64,000 nucleotides of DNA from DATFDN01 sp035685165 (GCA_035685165.1 DASRBI010000010.1:124001-188000), one strand, 5' to 3'; counted from the first letter of the stretch, positions 50,908-60,393 are shown. The notes: a model not told the origin generated them from the letters alone. A program made the numbers and translations.

Positions 50908-51626
50908 GCCAGCCGCTCCACCACATGCGGAAACACCGCCTGATAACCCTCACCGTAGGTGATCTGCTTGTCGGAGTTGCGCGCCGCCTGCGCGCCGCGC
51001 TGCAACGCCACGCGGGTATAGTATTCCCACAGATGTTCCTGGCCCGCCATGCACTCGATGGCGGCGCGCTTCTTCGGCCAGACCGTCGTGATGTCTAGCA
51101 GCACGTCCGGCTTCCAGTCGCACTGCTCGGGCTGGTGCGGCTCGAACAGGAACACCGGCGGCGCGCCCAGCACCTTCTGACCGGGATTGTGCCCGTGCGC
51201 CTGCGCGACGATGCGCGCGTGCTGGGCGAATTTCGTCACCGCCGGATGATCGTAATTGTAGATGTCTTTGGTCGAGTGCGTCAGCACGAAGGCGGGATGG
51301 ATCGCGCGATACACGTCGACGAGGCGGTAAAGCGCCTCTTGATCGAGCGTGATCGGGTAGTCGCCCAAATCCCAGAACTGGATGTCGGCAACGCCGAGGC
51401 ACGCGGCGGCGGCCTCGGCCTCCTTGCGGCGCTCGGCCTTTACGCGGGCAAGCGTCGTGCCCGGCTGGCGCCAGAGCTTGGCTGATTCGCCGCGCTCGCC
51501 ATAGGACAGGCAGATCACCGTCACCGCCGTTCCCTGTTCGGCGTGCAGCGCGATCGCGCCGCCCGCGCGCCAGACGAAGTCGGCCGAATGGGCGCTGACG
51601 ACGAGCGCGGTCTTTGCCTCCTGCAT
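50904..51626 (-). CDS. PIG-L family protein, 4-oxalomesaconate hydratase-like
   Basis: This 240-residue protein has the PIG-L zinc motif in the variant AHSADFVWRAGGAIALHAEQ and the stretch CLSYGERGESAKLWRQPG. It also has the Zn-ligand HSTKDIYNYDHPAV. This variant is that of GalB from Pseudomonas putida, which hydrates 4-oxalomesaconate in gallate degradation. The assignment of substrate is by similarity recalled, not computed. The two following genes are coupled to it. Confidence 0.8.
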   Translation of the reverse strand: MQEAKTALVVSAHSADFVWRAGGAIALHAEQGTAVTVICLSYGERGESAKLWRQPGTTLARVKAERRKEAEAAAACLGVADIQFWDLGDYPITLDQEALYRLVDVYRAIHPAFVLTHSTKDIYNYDHPAVTKFAQHARIVAQAHGHNPGQKVLGAPPVFLFEPHQPEQCDWKPDVLLDITTVWPKKRAAIECMAGQEHLWEYYTRVALQRGAQAARNSDKQITYGEGYQAVFPHVVERLA

Positions 51627-51704
51627 CGGGGCGGCCTCCTGGGAAACGAACGTCCTTGCGCGTCCTGCCGGGGTACGCGATTAGCGTGCCTGCACGCCGC
51701 CGGT

Positions 51705-52160
51705 CTAGCGGTCGCCGCCTTCCGCCATCGCCGCCGCCACCGAAGCCGCGTCGCGCGCCTGGCGCAGCCGCTGCACGAATGCCTCGTCGCGCATCGGGCG
51801 GGAGATCGCGGCCAGCGTGGAGAGATGCTGATTGGCCTCGTTCGCCGGCGTGAGCAGCAGCACCACCAGATCGACCGGGCGCTGGTCGATTGCGGCGAAA
51901 TCGATCGGCTTGGCAAGGCGCGCGAACAGCGCGAACGGCGCGGAGAGGCCCGGGATCCGCGCGTGCGGCAAGGCGAAGCCCTTGCCGAGCCCGGTCGAAC
52001 CAAGCTCCTCGCGCCGCAGCACCGCGCCCAGCACAGCGCCCTGATTGAGCCCGAGCGCGGCGGCGGCGCGGCGCGCGAGGTCTCGCAGCGCCTGCGCTTT
52101 GGTGGCGGCCCGCAGGTCGAGCAGCACTCGGTCGGCGCCGATCAGATCGGCGATCGTCAC
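51705..52160 (-). CDS. ptsN: nitrogen PTS regulatory protein EIIA-Ntr
   Basis: This 151-residue EIIA domain has its phosphorylated histidine in GFALPHARIPG (His66) and the usual VVLLLTPANEANQHLSTLA. It accepts phosphate from PtsP through NPr and acts by binding regulatory targets. The GTG at 52160 overlaps the kdpE stop in GTGA, which fixes the start and shows it is the last gene of the kdp operon. In E. coli, unphosphorylated PtsN binds KdpD and stimulates it. Confidence 0.93.
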   Translation of the reverse strand: MTIADLIGADRVLLDLRAATKAQALRDLARRAAAALGLNQGAVLGAVLRREELGSTGLGKGFALPHARIPGLSAPFALFARLAKPIDFAAIDQRPVDLVVLLLTPANEANQHLSTLAAISRPMRDEAFVQRLRQARDAASVAAAMAEGGDR

Positions 52161-52858
52161 AGGTCCGGTCCCCGCAGCCGGTAACCGACGCCGGTTTCCG
52201 TCAGGATGTATTCCGGGCGCTCGGGGTCGGGTTCGATCTTCTGACGCAGCGCGCGGATATAGATGCGGAGATATTGCACGTCGGTTTCCGTCCCCCACAC
52301 TTCGCGCAGGATCATGTTGTGCGTCAGCACTTTCCCGGCGTGCGCGACGAGCAGCCGCAAGAGATCGTATTCGCGCGGCGAGAATTTCGCTTCCTTGCCG
52401 CGCACCGTCACGATCCGCCGCACCAGATCGACCGTCAAATCACCCGCACGGAACACCGGCTTCTCGCCCTGCTGCTGCAGGCGGTGGCGTTGCGCGGCGC
52501 GGATGCGGGCCAGCAGTTCGCCGATGCCGAACGGCTTGGTGACGTAGTCGTCGGCTCCGAGGTCGAGTGCGGCCACCTTGGCGGCCTCGTTGTCGCGGCT
52601 GGACAGCACGATGATCGGCAGCATGTTGCCGCTCGCACGCAACTGACGAATCAAGTCGAGCCCGTCCATGTCCGGCAGGCCGAGATCGAGCACCGCCATG
52701 TCCACCCGGTTGCGCCGCAGCGTGTCGAGCGCCGCCTGTCCGTTCGCCGCTTCCATCACGATATAGCCTTCGCTGCCGAGGCCCGCGCGCAGGAAGCGCA
52801 GGATCGCCGGCTCGTCGTCTACCACGAGGATGCGCGCGGGTCCGGCTTCGGGCATCAA
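52157..52858 (-). CDS. kdpE: response regulator KdpE
   Basis: This 233-residue OmpR-type regulator has a receiver domain with acidic pair VVDDEP, phosphorylated aspartate in VLDLGLPD and lysine in VTKPFG. The winged-helix domain contains FSPREYDLLRLLVAHAGKVLTH. It activates kdp transcription when phosphorylated by KdpD. It overlaps kdpD by 4 bases and ptsN by 4 bases. Confidence 0.96.
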   Translation of the reverse strand: MMPEAGPARILVVDDEPAILRFLRAGLGSEGYIVMEAANGQAALDTLRRNRVDMAVLDLGLPDMDGLDLIRQLRASGNMLPIIVLSSRDNEAAKVAALDLGADDYVTKPFGIGELLARIRAAQRHRLQQQGEKPVFRAGDLTVDLVRRIVTVRGKEAKFSPREYDLLRLLVAHAGKVLTHNMILREVWGTETDVQYLRIYIRALRQKIEPDPERPEYILTETGVGYRLRGPDL

Positions 52859-55557
52859 TCCGCCTCCGGCGTGTCCGCGCCGCCTGCCGGCACCGGCAGC
52901 GTGATGGTGAAGACGGCGCCGGGGCGGTCGGTACGATTGGCGGCCGTGATGGCGCCGCCCATCGCCTCCACGAAGCCGCGGCAGATCGCAAGCCCGAGCC
53001 CGGTGCCGGCGCGGCGACGGTCGCCGCCATCGGCGCGGTAGAATTTCTCGAACACGTGGCCGAGATCGGCGGGCGGGATGCCCGGTCCTTCGTCGATCAC
53101 TTGCAGCCGAGCCGTGCTGCCCTCGCGCCAGCCGCGCAGCGTGATCAGCGAGCCGGCCGGGGCGTATTTCGCCGCGTTGTCGAGCAGGTTGAACAGCACC
53201 TGCTCGAACAGCACCTCGTCGAGATCCAGCATCGGCAGGTCGCGCGCGATCTGCAACTCGGTGCGATGGGCGGCCAGCACTTTCGCAGCACGGCGCAGCG
53301 CGCTGCCCGCCGCATCGGCGAGGTCCACGCGCTGCGTCCGCATCCTGAGCGGTCCGGATTCGAGCCGCGTCATGTCGAGCAGGTTACCGATGAAGCGATT
53401 CAGGCGCTCGCACTCGTCCTGGATCGTCTGCAACAGCTCGTGCCGGGTCGCGTGGTCCAGCCGGTCGCCGGATTCCCTCAGGCTCGTCACGGACCCGAGA
53501 ATCGAGGCGAGCGGCGTCCGCAGGTCGTGTGAGATCGACGTCAGCAAGGCGGCGCGCAGCCGGTCGGTTTCCGTTTCCAGCCGCGCGCGGTCGATATCCT
53601 CCACCAAATTGACCCGCTCTACGGCGAGCGCCGTCTGATCGGCAAGCGCCGTCAGCAGTCGGTGCTGATCGGGCGTCAGCATCAGCCCCGGCTCCTCGCG
53701 GTCGATGCCGATCACGCCCACCGCCCCGCGCCCGGTTTGCATCGGCACGAACAGGCGCTTGGCGCCGGGCAGCGTGTCGGCGCCGCGCCCAGCGGCGCGG
53801 TTCTTCTCCCAGGACCATTTGGCGGCGCCGAGATCGCCCTCGTCGAGCCGGTCCTCGGGCGGAAAACCGGCGCGCACCGAAAGCGTGCCGTTCTCCGGCA
53901 GCAGGATCACGACATGCACCTTCAGCATCAGCGCGATCTGGTGCGCCGCCGCCCATAACAGGTCATCAAGATTGGCGGCGACGGCGAGCTTGCGGCTGAA
54001 CCGATAAAGCTCCTCGGTCGTGCGTGCCCGCGCCCGCGCGGTGATCGCCTGCGCGCGCACCCGCGCCGTCAGGTTGCTCGCGATCACCGCCGTGATCATG
54101 AAGAAGAACAGCGCGACCACGTTCTCCGGGTCGGCGATCGTCAGCGTGTAGAGCGGCGGCAGGAAGAAGAAGTTATAGGCGAGCATACTGGCGAGGCTCG
54201 CCAGCAGCGCCGGCCACAGGCCGTAAATGACGGCCGAGGCCAGCACCGCCGTCAGGAACGTCAGCGCGACGCTGGTGATGCCCAGCATGTCCCGCAGCAG
54301 CAGGGCAAGCCCGAGCGCCACCGCGACGAAACCGATGCTGCCGAGATAGTCTCGGGCGGTGCCTTGCGCGCGCGCCAGCTCGCGCAGCCGCGCGCGGGCG
54401 CCCGTCTCCGGCTTCGCCTGCCCGCCGATGACATGGATGCTCGCGCCACCCGCGTTGCGGATGAGCTGCTGCGTCAGCGAAGCGCCAAACAGGTTGCGCC
54501 AGCGCGAACGCGGCGGCTGCACGATCAAGATCTGGGTGAAGTTGTTCTCCGCGGCGTAGCTCAGCACCGCCTCGGCGACGTTCTCGCCTGGGATCGTCAC
54601 CGTCTCGGCGCCGAGCTGCTCAGCGAGCCGCATCGAAGCGGCGACGCGGTCCCGCTCCGCCTCCGTCAAGTTCAGATCGCGGCCGGTCTCGACATGCAGC
54701 GCGGTCCAGGGCGCCTTCAAGCTATCCGCCATGCGCTTGGCGTGGCGTACCATCTCGGTGCTGCTCGGATCGGGGCCGATGCAGGCCAGCACGCGCTCGC
54801 CCGCCGCCCACGGGCCGCTGATCGCGTGCGCTTGCATGTACCGCACCATCTGCGCGTCCACGCGCTGCGCGGTGCGGCGCAGGGCCAGCTCGCGCAGCGC
54901 CGTCAGGTTGCCCGGCGAGAAATAATGCCGGATCGCGCGCTCGGCCTGATGCGGGACGTAGACCTTGCCTTCCTTGAGGCGCTGGATCAGGTCCTCGGGC
55001 GTCAGGTCGATCAGCTCGATATCGTCGGCTTTGTCGACGATCGAATCCGGCACCGTCTCGCGCACGCGAATGCGGGTGATCCGCGCCACCACGTCGTTCA
55101 GGCTTTCGATGTGCTGGACATTCAGCGTGGTGTAAACGTCGATCCCTGCCGCGATCAGCTCCTCCACGTCCATGTAGCGTTTCGGATGCCGGCTGCCGGG
55201 CGCGTTGGTGTGGGCCAGCTCGTCCACCAGCGCGAGCTGCGGGCGCCGCGCGAGCAGCCCGTCGAGATCCATCTCCTGCAACGTGCGGCTTTTGTAGTCG
55301 ATCGATCGGCGCGGCAGGATTTCCAGGCCCGCGAGCAGCTCCTCGGTCTCCTTGCGGCCGTGGGTTTCCACCACGCCGACCACGACATCGACGCCCTCTT
55401 CCATCCGCGCCCGCGCGGCGTTCAGCATCTCGTAGGTCTTGCCTACGCCGGGCGCGGCGCCGACGAAAATCTTGAGGCGGCCCCGCGCGGTCTTCTGCGC
55501 CGCTTCCAGCAGCGCCTCCGGTGACGGCCTGCGATCCTGGGCGATCTGCTCCTGCAA
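52855..55557 (-). CDS. kdpD: sensor histidine kinase KdpD
   Basis: This 900-residue sensor has, in order, the KdpD N-terminal domain with Walker A GAAPGVGKTYEML and LVDELAHTNAPGSRHPKRY, and a USP-like domain (about 250-380). Four closely spaced membrane helices (about 400-500) and a GAF domain follow. The kinase core has the phosphorylated His677 in SISHDLRTPLASI and ATPase boxes DNAAKYAP and GTGLGLAIC. It responds to potassium limitation and salt. Length matches full KdpD. Confidence 0.96.
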   Translation of the reverse strand: MQEQIAQDRRPSPEALLEAAQKTARGRLKIFVGAAPGVGKTYEMLNAARARMEEGVDVVVGVVETHGRKETEELLAGLEILPRRSIDYKSRTLQEMDLDGLLARRPQLALVDELAHTNAPGSRHPKRYMDVEELIAAGIDVYTTLNVQHIESLNDVVARITRIRVRETVPDSIVDKADDIELIDLTPEDLIQRLKEGKVYVPHQAERAIRHYFSPGNLTALRELALRRTAQRVDAQMVRYMQAHAISGPWAAGERVLACIGPDPSSTEMVRHAKRMADSLKAPWTALHVETGRDLNLTEAERDRVAASMRLAEQLGAETVTIPGENVAEAVLSYAAENNFTQILIVQPPRSRWRNLFGASLTQQLIRNAGGASIHVIGGQAKPETGARARLRELARAQGTARDYLGSIGFVAVALGLALLLRDMLGITSVALTFLTAVLASAVIYGLWPALLASLASMLAYNFFFLPPLYTLTIADPENVVALFFFMITAVIASNLTARVRAQAITARARARTTEELYRFSRKLAVAANLDDLLWAAAHQIALMLKVHVVILLPENGTLSVRAGFPPEDRLDEGDLGAAKWSWEKNRAAGRGADTLPGAKRLFVPMQTGRGAVGVIGIDREEPGLMLTPDQHRLLTALADQTALAVERVNLVEDIDRARLETETDRLRAALLTSISHDLRTPLASILGSVTSLRESGDRLDHATRHELLQTIQDECERLNRFIGNLLDMTRLESGPLRMRTQRVDLADAAGSALRRAAKVLAAHRTELQIARDLPMLDLDEVLFEQVLFNLLDNAAKYAPAGSLITLRGWREGSTARLQVIDEGPGIPPADLGHVFEKFYRADGGDRRRAGTGLGLAICRGFVEAMGGAITAANRTDRPGAVFTITLPVPAGGADTPEAD

Positions 55558-55592
55558 GAGCGGCCCTTCAGATAAGGAACGAAAGCGTCAGC

Positions 55593-56192
55593 CTACCGCT
55601 TCGTCGCGTCCAGCGCGAGGTTGAGCTCCAGCACGTTCACACGCGGCTCGCCGAGCAGACCGAACAGCCCTCCCTCTATGTGCTCCTCGACCAGCCGGCG
55701 CACCTGCGCCTCCGGCAAGCCCCGTGCCCTTGCGACGCGCGGCACCTGGAACAAGGCCCCGGCCGGCGTTACGTCGGGATCGAGCCCGCTCGCCGAGGTC
55801 GTGACGAGATCGACCGGGATCGGCGTGCCGGGATTCTGTGGCGCGAGCGCGGCGGCATCGCCCTTCACGCGGTCGGCCAGCACCTTGGAGGTCGGTCCGA
55901 GATTGGAGCCGCCCGAATTATCCGCCGCATAGGGCACCGGGATGGTCTTGCTCGGGTCCTTCGGATCGGGCTCGGTGGTCGCCGACGGGCGGCCATGAAA
56001 ATACTTGTCGGAGGTGAAGTTCTGCCCGATCAGCGCCGAGCCGATCACCGTGCCGTTTCGCGTTATCAGGCTGCCGTCGGCCTGATAGGGAAACACAAGC
56101 TGCGCGATGCCGGTGATGGCGAGCGGGTAGATCAGCCCGGTGATGATCGTCATGGCGACGATCATCACGATGGCGGGGCAGACGTGTCTCAT
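55593..56192 (-). CDS. kdpC: potassium-transporting ATPase subunit KdpC
   Basis: This 199-residue subunit has one N-terminal helix (IVMIVAMTIITGLIYPLAITGIAQL) and the family blocks GSALIGQNFTSDKYFHGRPSAT and VTPAGALFQVPRVARARGL. It stabilises the KdpFABC complex on the periplasmic side. It lies 13 bases after kdpB. Confidence 0.96.
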   Translation of the reverse strand: MRHVCPAIVMIVAMTIITGLIYPLAITGIAQLVFPYQADGSLITRNGTVIGSALIGQNFTSDKYFHGRPSATTEPDPKDPSKTIPVPYAADNSGGSNLGPTSKVLADRVKGDAAALAPQNPGTPIPVDLVTTSASGLDPDVTPAGALFQVPRVARARGLPEAQVRRLVEEHIEGGLFGLLGEPRVNVLELNLALDATKR

Positions 56193-56205
56193 CGCAGCCT
56201 CCTTC

Positions 56206-58311
56206 TCAGGCCAGCCCGAGCGTGGTGACGAGCATGTCGATCAGCTTGATGCCCACGAACGGCACGATGATCCCGCCCAACCCGTAGATCAGCAGGTTGC
56301 GCCGCAGCAGCGCCGCCGCGCCGATCGGGCGGTAGGCCACGCCCTTCAGCGCCAGCGGGATCAGGAACAAGATGATCAGCGCGTTGAAGATGATCGCCGA
56401 GAGGATCGCGCTCTCGGGATTTCCGAGGCGCATCACGTTCAGCGCCTGGAGCTGCGGATAGAAGGCGATGAACATCGCCGGAATCATGGCGAAGTATTTC
56501 GCCACGTCGTTAGCGATGGAAAAGGTGGTCAGCGCGCCGCGCGTCATCAGAAGCTGCTTGCCGATCTCCACGATCTCGATCAGCTTGGTCGGATCGCTGT
56601 CGAGATCGACCATGTTGCCGGCCTCGCGCGCCGCCATCGTGCCAGTGTTCATCGCCACGCCGACATCGGCCTGCGCCAAGGCAGGCGCGTCGTTGGTACC
56701 GTCGCCGCACATCGCCACCAGCTTGCCCTCTGCCTGCTCCTCGCGGATCAGCTTGAGCTTGGTCTCGGGCGTCGCTTGCGCGAGGAAGTCATCGACGCCC
56801 GATTCGGCGGCGATGGCGGCGGCGGTCAGCGGATTGTCGCCGGTGATCATCACGGTGCGGATGCCCATCCGCCGCAGCTCGGCGAAACGCTCGCGGATGC
56901 CGCCCTTCACGATGTCCTTGAGGTAAATCACGCCGAGCAGTCGCCCGTCCTTGGCAACGGCCAAGGGCGTGCCGCCGGCGCGGGCGATCTCGTCGGATTT
57001 GGCGCTCAACTCGCGCACCGAGGCTTCGGGCGGTGCGGCCCGCACCGCCACGCCGCCGTCCCTCGGCAGCTCGTCGAAGTCGCGCGCCCAGGCGAGCACC
57101 GCATCGACCGCACCCTTGCGGATCGACGAACCATCGAAGTCGATCCCCGACAGGCGTGTCTGCGCGGTGAACGGGATGAAGCGCGCGCCGAGCGGCGCCA
57201 TCTCGCGGCCACGGATGCCGTATTTCTCCTTCGCCAGCACGACGATGGAGCGACCCTCGGGGGTCTCGTCCGGCAGCGACGCAAGCTGCGCCGCGTCCGC
57301 GAGTTCCGCTTCGGTGATTCCGCGCAGCGGATGGAACTCGGTCGCCTGCCGATTGCCGAGCGTGATCGTGCCGGTCTTGTCGAGCAGCAGCGTGTCCACA
57401 TCTCCCGCCGCCTCCACCGCGCGGCCGGACATCGCCAGCACGTTGAAGCGTACCAGCCGGTCCATGCCGGCAATGCCGATCGCCGACAGCAGCGCGCCGA
57501 TCGTGGTCGGGATCAGCGCCACGAACAGCGCCACCAGGATGACGACCGAAACCACGCCGCCGGCGTAATTGGCGAAGCTCGGGATGGTCGTGACCACGAT
57601 CACGAAGATGATGGTCAAACCCGCGAGCAGAATGTTGAGCGCGATCTCGTTCGGCGTTTTCTGCCGCTCTGCACCCTCCACGAGCGCGATCATGCGGTCG
57701 AGGAAGGTCGAGCCCTGAGCGGCGGTGATCCTCACCTTGATCCAGTCGGACAATACACGCGTGCCGCCGGTGACGGCCGAGCGGTCGCCGCCCGATTCGC
57801 GGATCACGGGCGCGGATTCGCCGGTGATAGCGCTTTCATCCACCGAGGCGATGCCTTCGATCACATCGCCGTCGCTCGGGATCAGGTCGCCCGCTTCAAC
57901 ATAGACCACGTCACCGGGCTTGAGCTGCGGCGCGGCGACCATCTCGTAATCGGTCCCCTGCGCGTTCCGCAGGCGCTTTGCCATTGTTTCGGTGCGCGCC
58001 CGCCGCAGGGCGGCGGCCTGCGCCTTGCCGCGTCCCTCGGCGACCGCCTCAGCGAAGTTGGCAAACAGTACGGTGAGCCAAAGCCAGAAGAGGATCTGCG
58101 CGGTGAACGCCAGATCTTTACCGCCAGTGAACAGCTCACGGATGAAAATGATCGTCGTCAGTGCTGCCACGATCTCGACCACGAACATGATCGGGTTAAC
58201 GATCAGTATGCGCGGATCGAGCTTGACGAACGACTCGCGGAGGGCGGGGACCAGGATGGCGCTGTCCAGAATGGCCGATTTGGCGCCGCGCGCCCTGCTT
58301 GCGCTGCCCAT
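56206..58311 (-). CDS. kdpB: potassium-transporting ATPase ATP-binding subunit KdpB
   Basis: This 701-residue P-type ATPase has the phosphorylated Asp311 in LLDKTGTIT, the TGES loop (SAITGESAPVI) and GDGTNDAPALAQAD. It hydrolyses ATP to drive potassium uptake through KdpA. Length is normal for the subunit. It lies 16 bases after kdpA. Confidence 0.97.
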   Translation of the reverse strand: MGSASRARGAKSAILDSAILVPALRESFVKLDPRILIVNPIMFVVEIVAALTTIIFIRELFTGGKDLAFTAQILFWLWLTVLFANFAEAVAEGRGKAQAAALRRARTETMAKRLRNAQGTDYEMVAAPQLKPGDVVYVEAGDLIPSDGDVIEGIASVDESAITGESAPVIRESGGDRSAVTGGTRVLSDWIKVRITAAQGSTFLDRMIALVEGAERQKTPNEIALNILLAGLTIIFVIVVTTIPSFANYAGGVVSVVILVALFVALIPTTIGALLSAIGIAGMDRLVRFNVLAMSGRAVEAAGDVDTLLLDKTGTITLGNRQATEFHPLRGITEAELADAAQLASLPDETPEGRSIVVLAKEKYGIRGREMAPLGARFIPFTAQTRLSGIDFDGSSIRKGAVDAVLAWARDFDELPRDGGVAVRAAPPEASVRELSAKSDEIARAGGTPLAVAKDGRLLGVIYLKDIVKGGIRERFAELRRMGIRTVMITGDNPLTAAAIAAESGVDDFLAQATPETKLKLIREEQAEGKLVAMCGDGTNDAPALAQADVGVAMNTGTMAAREAGNMVDLDSDPTKLIEIVEIGKQLLMTRGALTTFSIANDVAKYFAMIPAMFIAFYPQLQALNVMRLGNPESAILSAIIFNALIILFLIPLALKGVAYRPIGAAALLRRNLLIYGLGGIIVPFVGIKLIDMLVTTLGLA

Positions 58312-58327
58312 GACGAACCTCGGAGAC

Positions 58328-60055
58328 TCAGTATAGTGTACCGGCGTGCATCGCGAAATTCTCGACCAACGGGCCGAGCGCGACAGCCGGGAAGTAGATC
58401 AGCCCGCCGGTGATGACGATAACGCCGACCACCAATCCGACGAACAGCGGGCTAGTCGTCGGGAACGTGCCGAGCGAGGCAGGCACGATCTTCTTCCGCG
58501 CCAGCGACCCGGCAATCGCCAGCACCGGGATGATCATAAGGAACCGGCCGATGAACATGGCGATGGCGAGCGTGTCGTTCCAAAACGGCACGTTGGCGGA
58601 AAGGCCCGCGAAGGCGCTGCCGTTGTTGCCGGTGGCCGAGGTGTAGGCATAGAGCGCCTCGCTAAACCCGTGCGGTCCGGCATTGGCGAGCGCGTCTAGG
58701 CCCGGCTTCATCACCACCGCGAGCGCGGTGAAGCCGAGGATCGACAGCGGTAGGACCAGGATGGCGAGCATCGCCATCTTGACCTCCTTCGCTTCGAGCT
58801 TCTTGCCGAGATATTCGGGCGTTCGGCCCACCATCAATCCGGCGACGAACATGGCGATGATGACGAACAGCAGCATGCCATAAAGGCCGGACCCAACGCC
58901 GCCATAGATGATTTCGCCCAGCATCATGTTGACCATCGGCACCATGCCGGCGATCGGCAGCAAACTATCGAGCATGGTGTTCACGGCGCCGCAGGAGGCG
59001 TCGGTGGTGGTGGTGGTGAACAGCGCCGACTGAGCGATGCCGAACCGCACCTCCTTACCTTCCATGTTGCCCCCTGGCTGCAAAGCGCTGGCGGTTTGAT
59101 CGACATGGAACGAAGCAAAGGCCGGATTGCCGGCGGATTCCGCCGTGTAGCAAGTAGCGACGCCGGCGGCGAACAGCACGAACATTACCGCGAAGATCGC
59201 CCAACCCTGCCGCTCGTTGCCAACCATGCGGCCGAACACGTTGGTCAGCGCGGCGCCGATCGCGAGCATGGTGAGCATCTGCATCAGGTTGGAGAGCGCG
59301 GTCGGGTTCTCGAACGGATGCGCCGAGTTGGCGTTGAAGAAGCCGCCACCGTTGGTGCCGAGGATCTTGATCGCCTCCTGCGAGGCCACTGGCCCCTGGG
59401 CGATTACCTGCTTCGCGCCTTCCAGCGTGGTGACTTGCGTGTAGGCGCTGAGATTCTGCGGCACGCCCTGCCAAACATAGAAGAGAGCTAGTGCCACGGA
59501 TAGCGGGAGCAAAATATAGATCGTGCAGCGCGTCAGATCGACCCAGAAATTGCCGATGCTCTGCGCTGAACGGCGGGAGAAGCCACGCACGAGCGCAACC
59601 GCGATCGCGATGCCGGTGGCGGCGGAGGCGAAATTGTGCACCGTCAGCCCGGCCATCTGCGTAAGATAGCTCATGGTCTGCTCGGGCGTGTATGACTGCC
59701 AATTGGTGTTGGTAACGAAGCTCACCGAAGTGTTGAACGAAAGATCGGGCGACTCCGCGCCGAACCTCTGCGGGTTGAACGGCAGTATCCCTTGGGCGCG
59801 CTGGAGCAAGTACAGGATCACAAAGCCTGCGAAGCTGAAGGCGAGCACCGCGGCGGCGTAGCTGGTCCAGTGCTGCTCCTCGGCCTCGCGCACCCCGCAG
59901 ATGCGATAGATGCCGGCCTCGAGCGGCCGCAACACGGGCGACAGCAGCGTCCGCTCGCCGCTAAAAATCCGCGTCATGTAGCCGCCAAGCGGCCGAGTGA
60001 TGAGGATCAGCAGCACCGCGAAGAGCGCGATCTGCGACCAGCCGTTGAGTGTCAT
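58328..60055 (-). CDS. kdpA: potassium-transporting ATPase potassium-binding subunit KdpA
   Basis: This 575-residue membrane protein has ten or so helices and the selectivity-filter-like segments FVTNTNWQSY, GTNGGGFFNANSAHPFENPT and TTTDASCGAVNTM. It binds and conducts potassium in the KdpFABC complex. It follows kdpF by 21 bases. Confidence 0.97.
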   Translation of the reverse strand: MTLNGWSQIALFAVLLILITRPLGGYMTRIFSGERTLLSPVLRPLEAGIYRICGVREAEEQHWTSYAAAVLAFSFAGFVILYLLQRAQGILPFNPQRFGAESPDLSFNTSVSFVTNTNWQSYTPEQTMSYLTQMAGLTVHNFASAATGIAIAVALVRGFSRRSAQSIGNFWVDLTRCTIYILLPLSVALALFYVWQGVPQNLSAYTQVTTLEGAKQVIAQGPVASQEAIKILGTNGGGFFNANSAHPFENPTALSNLMQMLTMLAIGAALTNVFGRMVGNERQGWAIFAVMFVLFAAGVATCYTAESAGNPAFASFHVDQTASALQPGGNMEGKEVRFGIAQSALFTTTTTDASCGAVNTMLDSLLPIAGMVPMVNMMLGEIIYGGVGSGLYGMLLFVIIAMFVAGLMVGRTPEYLGKKLEAKEVKMAMLAILVLPLSILGFTALAVVMKPGLDALANAGPHGFSEALYAYTSATGNNGSAFAGLSANVPFWNDTLAIAMFIGRFLMIIPVLAIAGSLARKKIVPASLGTFPTTSPLFVGLVVGVIVITGGLIYFPAVALGPLVENFAMHAGTLY

Positions 60056-60076
60056 CGGAGAGGTTCCCGGAGCGGG

Positions 60077-60166
60077 CTAGAACTTTTCAGGCTTCACTAG
60101 GGCGTAGACCAGGTAGATCAGCAGTCCGACGCTCACAGCCCCGCCCAGCGCGTAATCGAAAATCAT
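60077..60166 (-). CDS. kdpF: potassium-transporting ATPase subunit KdpF
   Basis: This 29-residue peptide is a single helix, with GAVSVGLLIYLVYALVKPEKF at its end; the terminal PEKF/PERF is the KdpF hallmark. It stabilises the complex. It lies just upstream of kdpA in the same direction and just downstream of another small membrane peptide. Confidence 0.9.
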   Translation of the reverse strand: MIFDYALGGAVSVGLLIYLVYALVKPEKF

Positions 60167-60175
60167 GTCGCACCT

Positions 60176-60259
60176 TCACAGCCGGTCGCAGGCAAGCGCG
60201 TAGACGAGGCATCCACCGAAGAACACGGCGCCGATCAGGATGTAGAGAATATCGATCAT
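60176..60259 (-). CDS. 27-residue membrane microprotein upstream of kdpF
   Basis: The frame encodes MIDILYILIGAVFFGGCLVY followed by ALACDRL: a single hydrophobic helix with a short CDRL end. It lies 9 bases upstream of kdpF, in the direction of the operon. Small one-helix proteins with a similar terminal CDRL/CERL pattern are, as I recall, found before kdpF in other bacteria, but they usually go unannotated. Function is unknown; a role in Kdp assembly is inference. Confidence 0.65.
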   Translation of the reverse strand: MIDILYILIGAVFFGGCLVYALACDRL

Positions 60260-60393
60260 CAGCGTGCGCTCGCTCCGGCGCGCGAGATCGCGCCACGCCC
60301 GGATTAGGGCTGTGCGGCGTATAAAAGCGATAGGGTTCGCCGGGCTTGGAATATAGAGCGCATATAAGGCGGTTGGACGGGGCGGATCCGGCT
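60260..60393 (-). promoter_or_regulatory. kdp operon upstream region
   Basis: This 134-bp gap between the CoA-transferase stop and the first kdp frame contains the only AT-rich patches nearby: TTATAT and CTATATT around 60350-60370 and TTTTATAC around 60318-60326 on the minus strand. One probably holds the KdpE-dependent promoter. I cannot assign -35 or operator sequences. Confidence 0.35.

Noticed and set aside
56140..58413. Plus-strand open frame antisense to kdpB
   Set aside because: Same reason: the minus strand encodes an intact P-type ATPase and the plus frame has no family features.
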